64,000 nucleotides of DNA from Streptomyces sp. NBC_00271 (GTDB lineage Bacteria > Actinomycetota > Actinomycetes > Streptomycetales > Streptomycetaceae), in assembly GCF_036178845.1 (NCBI RefSeq), contig NZ_CP108070.1, positions 8,804,001 through 8,868,000 on the forward strand. The letters are read 5' to 3'. The position numbers and the translations under genes were made by a program. Positions 34,767 through 43,496 of this stretch are shown here, in pieces (within the stretch, counting starts at the first letter, position 1; each line of letters starts with the position of its first letter). The notes below the pieces were generated by a model. It ran no database searches. It had not been told where the DNA came from and saw nothing but the letters and a program-made list of their open reading frames with translations.

Positions 34767-36385
34767 CCGGCTCCCGCATACCCGGGGCGTGGACGAGGGC
34801 GTCGCTGCGCGCCCGGGTGCTCCTGCTCGCCGTCGCGCTTCTGACGGTCGGCTTCACGGCGTTCAGCCTGGTCACCGGTAACGCCCTGCGCGGTTACTTG
34901 GCGGACCGCGTCGACGCTCAACTGCGCGCCTCCGCCCAGGTGTTCGCCCTGATTCCGCCCACAGCGGTGGCGAACGGCGCCGCCCGAAAGCCGCCATCCC
35001 GCCTCGGTGACTTCAGCACGGACGTCCTCGGCAACCCCGTCATCATCTACGTCACGAAGGACGGCACGGTCGAGACCAGTGTCGACTCCCTCGCCGGGAC
35101 CAGTCGCACCGACCAGGCACGAGGCCCTGTACTGCCCCGGATGAACACCGCCGCGGTCATCGCCCGCGACGGCCGCCCCTTCACCGTCGCCGGCACGAAG
35201 GGCGACACCCGCTGGCGGGTGATCGCGGTGCCCAGGATCACCGGCGCCCGTCTGCCGGGCGCCGCGACGACGAACGCCGCCACGTCCGGCAGCGTCGTCG
35301 TGGCGACGACGATGGCCCAGGTGGACAGCACGGTGAACCGCATGTGGCGGATCTACCAGAGCACGGGACTGGGCCTGCTCGTGGTTCTGGCCGTGGCCGG
35401 CTGGTTCGCGGTGCGCTCCGGGCTGCGTCCGCTGTCCCGTATCGAGGAGACGGCCGCTGAGATCGCCGGCGGCGACCTGTCTCGTCGTGTGCCCGAACTG
35501 GCCGGATCGAAAACGGAGTTGGGGCGTCTGGCGGCGGCACTGAACGGCATGCTCGGGCAGCTCGAGTCCGCCTTCGCCGCCCGCGCCGAGTCCGAGACGC
35601 GGATGAGCCGGTTCGTCGCGGACGCCAGTCACGAGCTGCGCACTCCGCTCGCCGGCATCAAGGGCCTGACCGATCTGCACCGCATGGGCGCCCTGCCCGA
35701 GCGTGAGGACGTCGACGCCACGATGGACCGCATCGCCCGCGAGTCCGAACGTCTCACCCGGCTCGTCGAGGACATGCTCCTGCTGGCCCGCCTCGACGAA
35801 CACGCGCTGAAGACCACGGGCAAGCCCGCCAGTTCCCGCGTGCCCGGGGGCCCGCCGGATCTCGACCTCGCCCCCGCTGACCTGCGCACCCTGGCCGCCG
35901 ACGCCCTCCACGACGTACGCGCTCTGGACCCGTCCCGCTCTGTCACGCTCACCGGTCCGGGCGGCGACGGCCCACCCGCCCTCGCGCCCGCCCTCGCCGA
36001 CGAGGCCCGGCTGCGTCAGGTCGTCTCCAACCTGGTCGGCAATGCCGTCGCCCACACCCCGTCCGGCACGCCTGTGCGGATCGGCGTCGGGACGGTCGGC
36101 GACCACGCTGTCCTGGAGGTGGCCGACGAGGGCCCAGGGCTCATGCCGGAGCAGAGCGGCCGTATCTTCGAGCGTTTCTACCGTGCCGACACCTCCCGCA
36201 ACCGCGCCACCGGCGGGGCGGGCCTCGGCCTGTCCATCGTCCAGTCCCTGGTCACCGCCCACGCGGGACACGTCGTGATCGAGTCGACCCCTGGCCAGGG
36301 CGCCACGTTCCGGATCCTGCTCCCAAGACTCGCCGATCAGCCGACGCCGACCGGGCCGACTGAACCAGCGGCGCTCAAGGTATGA
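34763..36385 (+). CDS. Sensor histidine kinase
   Basis: A 540-residue kinase: first membrane helix about 17-38, a sensor segment of about 150 residues, second helix near 205-225, HAMP (SGLRPLSRIEETAAEIAGG), phosphoacceptor box FVADASHELRTPLAGIKG, and ATPase motifs NLVGNAVAHTP, VADEGPGLMP, FERFYRADTS and GAGLGLSIVQ. GTG start overlapping the regulator stop (GTGA). Architecture is the same as that of the kinase at 13084-14577. The signal is unknown; the streptophobe gene upstream is a possible partner. Confidence 0.92.
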   Translation: MTGSRIPGAWTRASLRARVLLLAVALLTVGFTAFSLVTGNALRGYLADRVDAQLRASAQVFALIPPTAVANGAARKPPSRLGDFSTDVLGNPVIIYVTKDGTVETSVDSLAGTSRTDQARGPVLPRMNTAAVIARDGRPFTVAGTKGDTRWRVIAVPRITGARLPGAATTNAATSGSVVVATTMAQVDSTVNRMWRIYQSTGLGLLVVLAVAGWFAVRSGLRPLSRIEETAAEIAGGDLSRRVPELAGSKTELGRLAAALNGMLGQLESAFAARAESETRMSRFVADASHELRTPLAGIKGLTDLHRMGALPEREDVDATMDRIARESERLTRLVEDMLLLARLDEHALKTTGKPASSRVPGGPPDLDLAPADLRTLAADALHDVRALDPSRSVTLTGPGGDGPPALAPALADEARLRQVVSNLVGNAVAHTPSGTPVRIGVGTVGDHAVLEVADEGPGLMPEQSGRIFERFYRADTSRNRATGGAGLGLSIVQSLVTAHAGHVVIESTPGQGATFRILLPRLADQPTPTGPTEPAALKV

Positions 36386-36433
36386 CCGTCACACACGGGT
36401 TCCGGCTTCGGCCGGCCCCGTGGACGCCTTCCA

Positions 36434-36634
36434 TCAGGCCGCGGGCCGCATGAGGCCGGACTCGTAGGCGAAGGCCACCGCCCGGACGCGGGCGTGAGCT
36501 CCGATCTTGGCGAGGATGTTGCTCACGTGGCTTTTGACGGTGGTCGGGGTTATGGACAGCCGCTCGGCGATCTCGGCGTCGGACCAACCGGAGGCGACGA
36601 CGGCTTCGTCAGCTCGCGCGCTTCGATCATGGGA
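36434..36634 (-). pseudogene. LuxR/NarL-type helix-turn-helix relic
   Basis: The frame reads EAVVASGWSDAEIAERLSIT, then TTVKSHVSNILAKIGAHARV, and ends at a normal LuxR C-terminus before TGA. This is the DNA-binding tail of a NarL-family response regulator. Upstream, an ATG-started frame (MIEARELT) is out of phase with it, and the usual LTxRExEV entry is shortened by a deletion. The receiver domain is absent. A dead remnant. Confidence 0.75.
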
Positions 36635-36639
36635 GTGGG

Positions 36640-37236
36640 CCTTTCCTGCCTCGAACCAGGTCGCGGATGGGTACCAGTCACCCGACAGCGGCCGAAGCCG
36701 AACGGGAGGCCGTGGCGTGGACGAGCGCGAGCAGTCGCCGGGACGGACCGACGTGTCGGCGCAGCGATCTCACGGCGGAGCGCCGCGCCGCGCCGTACGG
36801 CTCGCCGCCTGGCTGCAGAAGCTCCCGCCCTGACGGCAGCCTCCGCAGATGTCCTTAGGGCCGGACTGGCCGCCCGCGCCGCCGCCCTGCACCGGGCCGC
36901 ACTCGCGGCGGGGTGCGCCGGTGTCCCGCCGCAGGTCATGGCCGGTGACTCCCGGCTTACGGAGGGCACCGTACGGCGCTGGATCGCGGCGGACGGCGGC
37001 CGCCGCTGAGCACGTTCCGGCTTGCCGGTGGGGCGCCCACCTGTCCGAGTGGCTGGCGTCGGATGTGCCCTGTGCCCAGACTTCAAGATCGTGCCGGCGG
37101 CGGACAGGCGGCCAGTGTTCAGTATCACCGCAGGTGACAGTGGTAACGGTGCTCATTGCAGTCTTTGGCGAAAGCCTCCGCGGCGCGGTTGACTTGCCTT
37201 CCGTCACAGCAAGACCGCGAGAAACCGGAGGCTTCC
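36640..37236. other. Relic region before the CDF transporter gene
   Basis: No complete gene is supported. On the plus strand one frame ends with AARAAALHRAALAAGCAGVP and RLTEGTVRRWIAADGGRR before a stop at 37007-37009, which looks like the tail of a small helix-turn-helix protein but has no convincing start. The 100 bases before the transporter are less GC-rich and probably hold its promoter; TTGACT at about 37188 is a candidate -35 with no clear -10. Confidence 0.4.
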
Positions 37237-38268
37237 GTGTCCGACCACAACCACGACCACGGTGGCCATGGCCACGAGGGCGGCGGCGGTCATTCGGGTC
37301 ACTCCCATGGGGTGTCCGCGGACGCCGACCGGCGCTGGCTGACGATCGCCCTGGTGCTGATTGCGGTGTTCATGCTCGCCGAGGTCGTGGTCGGCGTGCT
37401 GGCCAACTCGCTGGCGCTGATCTCGGACGCCGCGCACATGCTCACCGACGTAGCCTCCATCGTGCTGGCGCTGATCGCGATGCGACTGTCGGCCCGCCCG
37501 GCGAAGGGGCGCTTCACCTACGGCCTCAAGCGCGTGGAGATCCTCTCCGCGCAGGCCAACGGCCTGACTCTGCTGCTGCTTTCGGTCTGGCTGGCTTACG
37601 AGGCCATCCACCGCCTCGTCTCCCCACCGGCGGTCAGCGGCGGCCTGGTCCTGGTCACGGCGCTGATCGGGGTGGCGGTCAACTTGGTCGCCACCTGGTG
37701 CATCTCCAAGGCCAACCGCACCTCACTGAATGTCGAGGGCGCCTACCAGCACATCCTCACCGACCTGTTCGGCTTCATCGCCACCGCCATCGCCGGAGCC
37801 GTCGTTCTCACCACCGGCTTCGCCCGCGCGGACGCGATCGCCTCCCTGCTCGTGGTGGTCCTGATGCTCAAGGCCGGCTACGGCCTGGTCCGCGACTCCG
37901 GACGGATCTTCCTCGAAGCCGCGCCCGCCGGTCTCGACCCCGACGCACTCGGCGACCGCCTGGCCGCGCAGGACACCGTGGTCGAGGTCCACGACCTGCA
38001 CGTATGGACGATCACCTCCGGCCAGAGCGCACTGTCCGCCCACGTCCTGGTCGAGCCGGGCGGCGACTGCCACGCCGTGCGCCGCGGCCTGCAGAAACTC
38101 CTCCTGGAGGACTACCGCATCGGCCATGCCACGCTGCAGGTCGACCATGTCGGCGAGGACTCCCCGGACCTCCTGCAGATCACCACTCCCGCCACCGGCG
38201 ACGACCGCGACCCGCACTGCGACGACGCCCACGGCCCTGTCCACCGCCCCGGCCCCCACGACCACTGA
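37237..38268 (+). CDS. czcD: CDF-family zinc/cadmium/cobalt exporter
   Basis: A 343-residue cation diffusion facilitator. Histidine-rich N-terminus (DHNHDHGGHGHEGG) and C-terminus; six helices between about 30 and 225; transport-site motifs in TM2 (SDAAHMLTDV) and TM5 (HILTDLFGF). A cytoplasmic C-terminal domain (VHDLHVWTITSGQSALSAHV) follows, with extra histidines for metal sensing. It exports Zn2+ or similar divalent ions in exchange for protons. GTG start with CCGGAGG upstream. It stands alone between relics and the flavin monooxygenase gene, and no metal regulator is adjacent. Confidence 0.92.
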   Translation: MSDHNHDHGGHGHEGGGGHSGHSHGVSADADRRWLTIALVLIAVFMLAEVVVGVLANSLALISDAAHMLTDVASIVLALIAMRLSARPAKGRFTYGLKRVEILSAQANGLTLLLLSVWLAYEAIHRLVSPPAVSGGLVLVTALIGVAVNLVATWCISKANRTSLNVEGAYQHILTDLFGFIATAIAGAVVLTTGFARADAIASLLVVVLMLKAGYGLVRDSGRIFLEAAPAGLDPDALGDRLAAQDTVVEVHDLHVWTITSGQSALSAHVLVEPGGDCHAVRRGLQKLLLEDYRIGHATLQVDHVGEDSPDLLQITTPATGDDRDPHCDDAHGPVHRPGPHDH

Positions 38269-38350
38269 CGCGCCCGCCGACGTTCGCCGTCTTCAAGACG
38301 GTCTCCTACGTCGAACACGCCGAACTGACCGCCAGTACTACCGTGGACTC

Positions 38351-39874
38351 ATGACGGCACCGCTGGACGTGCTGGTGGTGGGTGCGGGTCCAACGGGGCT
38401 TGCGCTCGCCACGCAACTGCGTGTCCATGCGACCCGGTTCCGGATCCTCGACCGCTCCCTGGACCGGGCGCACGAGTCGAGGGCCCTGGCCATCCAGCCC
38501 CGCACACTGGAGGCGCTGGCTGGGTTCGGGGTGACGGACGAACTCGTCGACCGTGGCAATCCCACGATGCGGTTGCGGATGCACCTGCCGCGACGCGTCG
38601 TGCAGATGCCGCTGTTCGACATCGGGCTGGCCGACACCGCGTACCCCTTCCTGCTGTTCCTCTCGCAGGCCGAGACCGAGGACGTCCTGTCGGAGCACCT
38701 CGCCGCGCAGGGCGTGGTGATCGAGCGCGGCACGGAGCTGATCCAACTGGAGCCCAAGGGCTCGTACGTCTCCTGTCGGCTGCGGCGCAGGGACGGCGAG
38801 GAGGAGACGGTGGACGCGCGGTACGTCGTGGGCTGCGACGGCGCCCACAGCACCGTGCGCACCCAAGCGGGTATCGATTTCGAGGGTTCGGCCTATCCAC
38901 AGGTGTTCCTGCTCGCCGATCTCGAGGTCGACGGGCTGGAGCCAGGAGCCGTACACGCCTACATGACCGGGACCGGGATCCTGCTCTTCTTCCCGCTCGG
39001 CTCGCCCGCGACCTGGCGGATGCTCGCGATGCGGCCACCCGGCACCCCGGACACCGAGGTGAAGCTCGGGCTGCTGCAGGAAATCGTCGGTGCGTACACC
39101 ACGGACCGGCTGGTGCTGCGGGACCCCGCCTGGATGACTGACTTCCGGCTCCACAACCGCGGCGCGACCCGATATCGCTCGGGACCCTTCTTCCTGGCCG
39201 GGGACGCGGCGCACATCCACAGCCCGGTCGGCGCGCAGGGTATGAACACCGGCATCCAGGACGCGCTGAACCTGGGCTGGAAGCTCGCCGTCGTCTGCCA
39301 GGGTGCCGCGCCCGAGGAACTGCTGGAGACCTACGAGGCCGAGCGCGCCCCGGTCGGCCGCAGCGTCCTGCGCTTCACCGACCGCGCCTTCACCATCGCC
39401 ACCAGCCGCAACCCGGCCCTCCGGCTGGCCCGCGCACAACTCGCCCCGCGACTGATTCCGTTGGCGCTACGCGCGATCGGAATGCGTGGCCGCCTCTTCC
39501 GTACCGTCTCCGAACTCGGCATCCACTACCGCCACAGCCCTGCATCGAGCACGGGACCACGCTCGTCCAAGAGAGGTCCCCGGGCCGGGGACCGGCTGCC
39601 CGACTTGCCGCGCGGACTCCAGGCAAGGACCGCGGGGCGGGGGTATCACCTGCTCCTGTCCGGACCACCTGACCTCTGGCCCGATGAACGGCTTGCCCCG
39701 GTCCTGCGGGGGCGAGCCGACTTGGTCAGCGTGCATCGGCTCAACGAGGAGAGCCCATGGCCGGACGTCGCACAGGGCCTGGTGCGCCCTGACGGCTACC
39801 TCGGCTATGTGGCGCACGGCACGCATCTGGAAGGGCTGTGCGTCTACCTGGACCGCTGGCTGCCCACGACCTGA
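38351..39874 (+). CDS. FAD-dependent aromatic monooxygenase
   Basis: A 507-residue group A flavin hydroxylase (PHBH fold). FAD-binding GxGxxG in LVVGAGPTGLALATQL; the DG motif in VGCDGAHSTVRTQ; the GD motif in FLAGDAAHIHSPVGAQGMN; and a thioredoxin-like C-terminal domain (about 400-507) as in MhpA/phenol hydroxylases and tetracycline-type monooxygenases. It uses NAD(P)H and O2 to hydroxylate an aromatic or antibiotic substrate that cannot be identified. The ATG has no strong ribosome binding site; AACTGACCG lies upstream. Monocistronic as far as visible. Confidence 0.88.
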   Translation: MTAPLDVLVVGAGPTGLALATQLRVHATRFRILDRSLDRAHESRALAIQPRTLEALAGFGVTDELVDRGNPTMRLRMHLPRRVVQMPLFDIGLADTAYPFLLFLSQAETEDVLSEHLAAQGVVIERGTELIQLEPKGSYVSCRLRRRDGEEETVDARYVVGCDGAHSTVRTQAGIDFEGSAYPQVFLLADLEVDGLEPGAVHAYMTGTGILLFFPLGSPATWRMLAMRPPGTPDTEVKLGLLQEIVGAYTTDRLVLRDPAWMTDFRLHNRGATRYRSGPFFLAGDAAHIHSPVGAQGMNTGIQDALNLGWKLAVVCQGAAPEELLETYEAERAPVGRSVLRFTDRAFTIATSRNPALRLARAQLAPRLIPLALRAIGMRGRLFRTVSELGIHYRHSPASSTGPRSSKRGPRAGDRLPDLPRGLQARTAGRGYHLLLSGPPDLWPDERLAPVLRGRADLVSVHRLNEESPWPDVAQGLVRPDGYLGYVAHGTHLEGLCVYLDRWLPTT

Positions 39875-39949
39875 CCGATCGTCATTCGACGGGGCCAGCC
39901 GAGCGAGGTGCACATGTGCTCGTCGACCACGACGAGCACCAAGTCGGCG

Positions 39950-40255
39950 TCACGGGTGAAGGTCTCGCCCTCCTGTCCCTGCGCACTGATCTACAGGGAG
40001 GAGCCCTCGCTCGACCGTCTCGGCGTCGAACTTCTCGGCCTGGGCGCGCATGTGCGCCATGAGGTCCGGGCCGTCGATGCCCTCGGGGAAGCCGGGGAAG
40101 TTCTCGACCTCGGTCGTCGTGGTCAGCGCGCCGCCGACGAAGACGAGGGGCCTGAGCTCGGCGCGGGCGGTGTAGAGGGCAGCGGTGTATCCGGCGGGGC
40201 CGGAGCCGATGACCATGACCTCGCGCACGTCGTCTCTCGCGGTCAGGCCGCTCAC
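39950..40255 (-). pseudogene. trxB: Truncated thioredoxin reductase
   Basis: The first 80 or so codons are a typical thioredoxin reductase: FAD motif [20 protein letters not shown], then [17 protein letters not shown] and [11 protein letters not shown]. Similarity stops near 40015 and the frame ends after 20 unrelated residues. The NADPH domain and the redox-active CxxC are missing (normal length about 320). The GTG start overlaps the arsC stop (GTGA) with AGGAGG upstream, so this was once an arsC-trxB operon supplying the reductant for arsenate reduction. ArsC must now rely on another thioredoxin system. Confidence 0.88.
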
Positions 40256-40671
40256 GCCTCCTGCTTGGCGTCGATCTCGGCGATCAGGACCTCGATGCGG
40301 GTCTTGATCTCGTCGCGGATCGGGCGGACGGCCTCGACGCCCTTGCCCGCCGGGTCCTCCAGTGCCCAGTCGAGGTACTTCTTGCCGGGGAAGATCGGGC
40401 AGGCGTCGCCGCAGCCCATGGTGATGACGTAGTCCGACGCCTGGACGGCCTCGGTGGTGAGGATCTTCGGCTTGGCGTCGGCGATGTCGACGCCGACTTC
40501 CTTCATGGCCTCGACCGCGGCCGGGTTGACCTGGTCACCCGGGATGGACCCGGCGGAGCGGACCTCGATCCGGTCGCCCGCCAGGTGGTTGAGGAATCCT
40601 GCGGCCATCTGCGAGCGCCCGGCGTTGTGGACGCAGACGAACAGCACGGAGGCGAGCGGGCTGGAGGACAT
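40252..40671 (-). CDS. arsC: Thioredoxin-coupled arsenate reductase
   Basis: A 139-residue low-molecular-weight-phosphatase-type ArsC. The P-loop [12 protein letters not shown] holds the nucleophilic Cys13. Two further cysteines in [12 protein letters not shown] provide the disulfide relay, followed by [10 protein letters not shown]. It reduces As(V) to As(III) in the cytosol. The ATG with AAGGAAG upstream is preferred, while an ATG 15 bases earlier overlaps the stop of a small upstream relic. It is followed by the truncated trxB. The divergent arsR probably controls both directions through the palindrome at 40882-40895. Confidence 0.92.
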   Translation of the reverse strand: MSSSPLASVLFVCVHNAGRSQMAAGFLNHLAGDRIEVRSAGSIPGDQVNPAAVEAMKEVGVDIADAKPKILTTEAVQASDYVITMGCGDACPIFPGKKYLDWALEDPAGKGVEAVRPIRDEIKTRIEVLIAEIDAKQEA

Positions 40672-40682
40672 CGGTTCTTCCT

Positions 40683-40838
40683 TCATGGTGTGGACCGGGT
40701 GGTGCGCGCGTTGTGGCCGCAGACGAACAGCCCCCGGGGCAGCCCGACGCCGGGTGCCCCCTCGACATGGGCGAGTGCGTCCAGCCGCTCGGCCGCGAGG
40801 CGTTCATCGGGCAGGACGGGAAGCGGGGACGCAGTCAT
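40683..40838 (-). pseudogene. Remnant of a second ArsC-type gene (51 codons)
   Basis: An ATG with GAAGGGG upstream opens a 51-codon frame: MTASPLPVLPDERLAAERLD followed, after about ten residues, by GLFVCGHNAR. The first half looks like the N-terminal three-helix dimerisation segment found on some actinobacterial ArsC proteins. The second half resembles the ArsC P-loop strand (compare [11 protein letters not shown] in the adjacent arsC). The catalytic domain is otherwise deleted. Its stop overlaps an upstream ATG of arsC (ATGA), so it may still be translated and couple to arsC. Confidence 0.55.
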
Positions 40839-40881
40839 GAGAAACCCCTTCGATGGGATACGGGTCCCAGGGTTCAGTGCA

Positions 40882-40895
40882 AGCTGATATCAGCT
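40882..40895. promoter_or_regulatory. ArsR operator palindrome
   Basis: agctgatatcagct is a perfect 14-bp palindrome 26 bases before the arsR ATG, between divergent ars genes. A related half-site (tatcagtcc) follows at 40912-40920. Its position over the probable promoter fits repression by ArsR and release by arsenite. Confidence 0.7.
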
Positions 40896-40920
40896 CGGAA
40901 TGATGTGAGAGTATCAGTCC

Positions 40921-41235
40921 ATGATGACATCAGTCGACACTGATCTGATCCGGGTTCTGGCCGACCCGCTCCGGCTCCGGATCGTCACCCTGCTCGCCCA
41001 CGAGACCCTCTGCAGCACGCACCTGATCGAGGAGACGGGGGTCAAGCAGACCAACCTCTCCAACCATCTGAAGGTGCTGCGCGAAGCCGGGGTCGTGGAG
41101 ACCGAACCGTGCGGCCGGTTCACCTACTACCGGCTCAAGCCCGACGTCATCGCATCCCTCGCCGGCCAGTTCGCCGACCTCGCGGAGACCGCGCGTGTCA
41201 CCGCCGAGAACAACGTCAAGCGGTCCTGTCCCTGA
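40921..41235 (+). CDS. arsR: ArsR/SmtB-family repressor
   Basis: A 104-residue winged-helix repressor (DLIRVLADPLRLRIVTLLA; TGVKQTNLSNHLKVLREAGV). Cys31 in ETLCSTH, a cysteine near 62 (EPCGRF) and one at the C-terminus (RSCP) are possible As(III)-binding residues. This is the scattered-cysteine arrangement rather than the CVC type seen in the second arsR of the island. It lies upstream of the aquaporin-type channel gene on the same strand and opposite arsC, and should repress both. Confidence 0.9.
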   Translation: MMTSVDTDLIRVLADPLRLRIVTLLAHETLCSTHLIEETGVKQTNLSNHLKVLREAGVVETEPCGRFTYYRLKPDVIASLAGQFADLAETARVTAENNVKRSCP

Positions 41236-41317
41236 TCACCGGCCCCTGACCGCTGTCGCCCGAGTACCTGTCGCCCGAGTACCCCGTCGCCCGAGGCGAC
41301 CGCACCGAGGAGTCCTG

Positions 41318-42100
41318 TTGACCGCCACCCACGAGTCCGCCACGGGGTCCGCCATACCCGCTGGCGAGCCGGAGCCCGCCCCGGGGGCCACACCGCCCCG
41401 TACCCCGTTGGCCGCCAAGGCCGCCGCCGAACTGGTCGGCACGGCGGCCCTGGTGGCCGTCGTGGTCGGCTCCGGCATCCAGGCCACGGAGTTGACCCAC
41501 GACGTCGGCCTCCAACTGCTGGCCAACTCGCTCGCCACCGTCTTCGGGCTCGGCGTCCTGATCACTTTGCTCGGCCCGGTCTCCGGCGCGCACTTCAACC
41601 CCGCCGTCACCCTGGCCGAGTGGTGGACGGCACGGCGCGGCGGCGCCGGGGTCACGCTTCGGGAAGCGGTCGTGTACGTCCCCGCACAGATCGTCGGCGC
41701 GATCGCGGGCGCCGTTCTGGCCGACGCGATGTTCGGCGAGCAGTTGGTGAAGTGGTCCACGCACGACCGCTCGGCCGGGCACCTGCTGCTCGGCGAGGTC
41801 GTCGCCACTGCCGGACTGATCCTGCTGATCTTCGGCCTGGCCCGCACCGACCGCCTGCGCTTCGCCCCCGTGGCCGTCGCCTCGTACATCGGCGCCGCCT
41901 ACTGGTTCACCTCCTCCACCTCCTTCGCCAACCCGGCGGTGACCATCGGCCGCGCCTTCACCGACACCTTCGCGGGCATCGCGCCGGGCTCCGTCGCGGG
42001 CTTCATCGGCATGCAACTCGTCGGCGCGGTGGTGGGGCTGGCGCTGGTGGCGCTCATCTTCATGCCCGGCCGAGTGCCCGCCGAGCAGCCCGCCGCATGA
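41318..42100 (+). CDS. MIP/aquaporin-family channel, probable arsenite channel
   Basis: A 260-residue channel with six helices and both pore loops: HFNPAVT near 95 and FANPAVT near 205. The N-terminus is an acidic Pro-rich tail. TTG start with GAGGAG upstream. MIP genes inside ars operons (AqpS type) let arsenite formed by ArsC flow out; no ArsB or Acr3 pump is seen in this island, so this is the only visible exit route. Function rests on family plus context. Confidence 0.85.
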   Translation: MTATHESATGSAIPAGEPEPAPGATPPRTPLAAKAAAELVGTAALVAVVVGSGIQATELTHDVGLQLLANSLATVFGLGVLITLLGPVSGAHFNPAVTLAEWWTARRGGAGVTLREAVVYVPAQIVGAIAGAVLADAMFGEQLVKWSTHDRSAGHLLLGEVVATAGLILLIFGLARTDRLRFAPVAVASYIGAAYWFTSSTSFANPAVTIGRAFTDTFAGIAPGSVAGFIGMQLVGAVVGLALVALIFMPGRVPAEQPAA

Positions 42101-42110
42101 CCTAGTCGAC

Positions 42111-42903
42111 CCAGGTCGTGGTGATCGGCGGCGGTCAGGCCGGACTCGCCGCCGGGTACCACCTGCGCCGACTGGGCATCGAGTTCGTCCTATTTGCGCG
42201 ACTACGAGAAGCGATACGACTTGCCCGTCCAGCGGCCGGTGCGCGTCGCGGGCGTGCACCGGGACGGTGAACTCCTGCGGGTGGAGACCGGCTTGGGGAC
42301 CTGGAGCGCACGGGCGGTCATCAGCGCGACGGGGATCTGGCGGCGGCCTTTCCTGCCCGCGGTGCCCGGGCGCGGGGACTTCGGCGGCGCACAGCTGCAC
42401 ACCGTCGAATACCGCACGCCCCAGGAGATCGTCGGCCGCCGCGTGATCGTGGCCGGGGGCGGCAACTCCGGCGCGCAGATCGCCGCCGACCTCGCCCACG
42501 ACACCGAGCTGACCTGGGTCACCCAGCGCCCGCCCCGCTTCCTGGCCGACGACATCGACGGCCGTGCTCTGTTCGACGCCGCCACTGCCCGCCGCCGCGC
42601 TCTCGACGAAGGCGGTACGGACACCGGTGGCGTCGCCTCGCTCGGCGACATCGTCGCCGTCCCGCCCGTACGCGCGGCACGCGACGGTGTACAGGCTTCC
42701 GCCCGGCGCTCTCCCACCTCGCCCCACTCAAGCTGCGGGAAACGCGTGGCCGCATCCTCGCCGTCTGCACCCAGGCCGTGGCCGAACCACGCCTGCATCT
42801 GCTCGGCTACGGCGACTGGACCGGGCCGGCCTCCGCCACACTGATCGGCGTGGGTCGGACTGCGAGGGACGCGGCCCGCGCGGTCGCCGAGCTCGTCCGC
42901 TGA
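42111..42903 (+). pseudogene. Flavin-containing monooxygenase relic, internal deletion and frameshifts
   Basis: Three pieces in different frames make up one gene. The first is an FAD motif QVVVIGGGQAGLAAGYHLRR (from about 42115). After a jump near 42190, RDYEKRYDLPVQRPVRVAGV continues through SATGIWRRPFLPAVPG and the NADP motif VIVAGGGNSGAQIAADLA. After a second shift near 42700, TRGRILAVCTQAVAEPRLHL and GYGDWTGPASATLIGVG run to the stop. About 50 residues after the FAD motif are missing. It was a class B flavoprotein monooxygenase of the ars island and cannot give a full product. Confidence 0.82.
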
Positions 42904-42946
42904 TCGATGCCCATGGCCCTGTGGTGACCCGTCCCGGCGACGGCTG

Positions 42947-43312
42947 TCAGGCGATCTTCAGCATATGTGCCATGGCTGCCACCACCGACGGCTCCACTCG
43001 GTAGTACACCCAGGTGCCGCGCCGCTCGGAGGCCAGCAGCCCGGCCTCCTTCAGTTTCTTCAGGTGGTGGGAGACGGTCGGCTGGGAGACGCCGACGTCG
43101 GAGATGTCGCACACGCACGCCTCGCCGCCCTCGTGCGAGGCGACCAACGAGAACAGTCGCAGTCGCACCGGGTCGCTGAGCGCCTTGAACATCGCCGCGG
43201 TCCGCTCCGCCTCCTCGGCACTCAGCGGACGCTCCGTCAGCGGCGGGCAGCATGGCGCCACGGATTCAGCAGCCTCAGGTTCGAGCAGCGGCAGAACCTT
43301 GGGATTCGACAT
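42947..43312 (-). CDS. arsR: ArsR-family repressor with CVC metal site
   Basis: A 121-residue repressor. ACVCDISDVG on the DNA-recognition side of the winged helix matches the classical ELCVCDL As(III)/Sb(III) site. VSQPTVSHHLKKLKEAGLL is the recognition helix, and a further CC pair (APCCPP) lies in the N-terminal arm. The ATG follows immediately after a palindromic operator, so the gene is autoregulated; an earlier in-frame ATG lies inside the operator. It is divergent from the flavoprotein gene at 43497, whose promoter region carries a copy of the same operator. Confidence 0.9.
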   Translation of the reverse strand: MSNPKVLPLLEPEAAESVAPCCPPLTERPLSAEEAERTAAMFKALSDPVRLRLFSLVASHEGGEACVCDISDVGVSQPTVSHHLKKLKEAGLLASERRGTWVYYRVEPSVVAAMAHMLKIA

Positions 43313-43437
43313 ATGTCTATGTTGACACATGTCGAACTAGCGAGCGGCTGCCCCGTCGGCCCGGCGTCAACGGCGATGTCGGCGACTCCGCAATCGATCT
43401 CCAGTTTCGATGAATGTCTATGTTGACGCTTGTCGAA
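43306..43437. promoter_or_regulatory. Two copies of a 24-bp ArsR operator
   Basis: The 24 bases at 43313-43336 recur at 43414-43437 in the same orientation with two mismatches. The first copy lies within a larger inverted repeat (tcgacat at 43306-43312, atgtcga at 43329-43335) and covers the arsR start. The second lies 60 bases before the flavoprotein start. A weaker related half-site (catcgacaaacgtcgaa) is at 43464-43480. Each copy probably binds one ArsR dimer for its own promoter. Confidence 0.75.
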
Positions 43438-43496
43438 TCAGGTGCCACGCTTGCCGTGTAAGACATCGACAAACGTCGAAGCAAAGGGGAATCGTC

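Noticed and set aside
39875..40014. Extension of thioredoxin reductase beyond the break
   Set aside because: No reading frame in this stretch resembles the NADPH domain or contains a CxxC motif.
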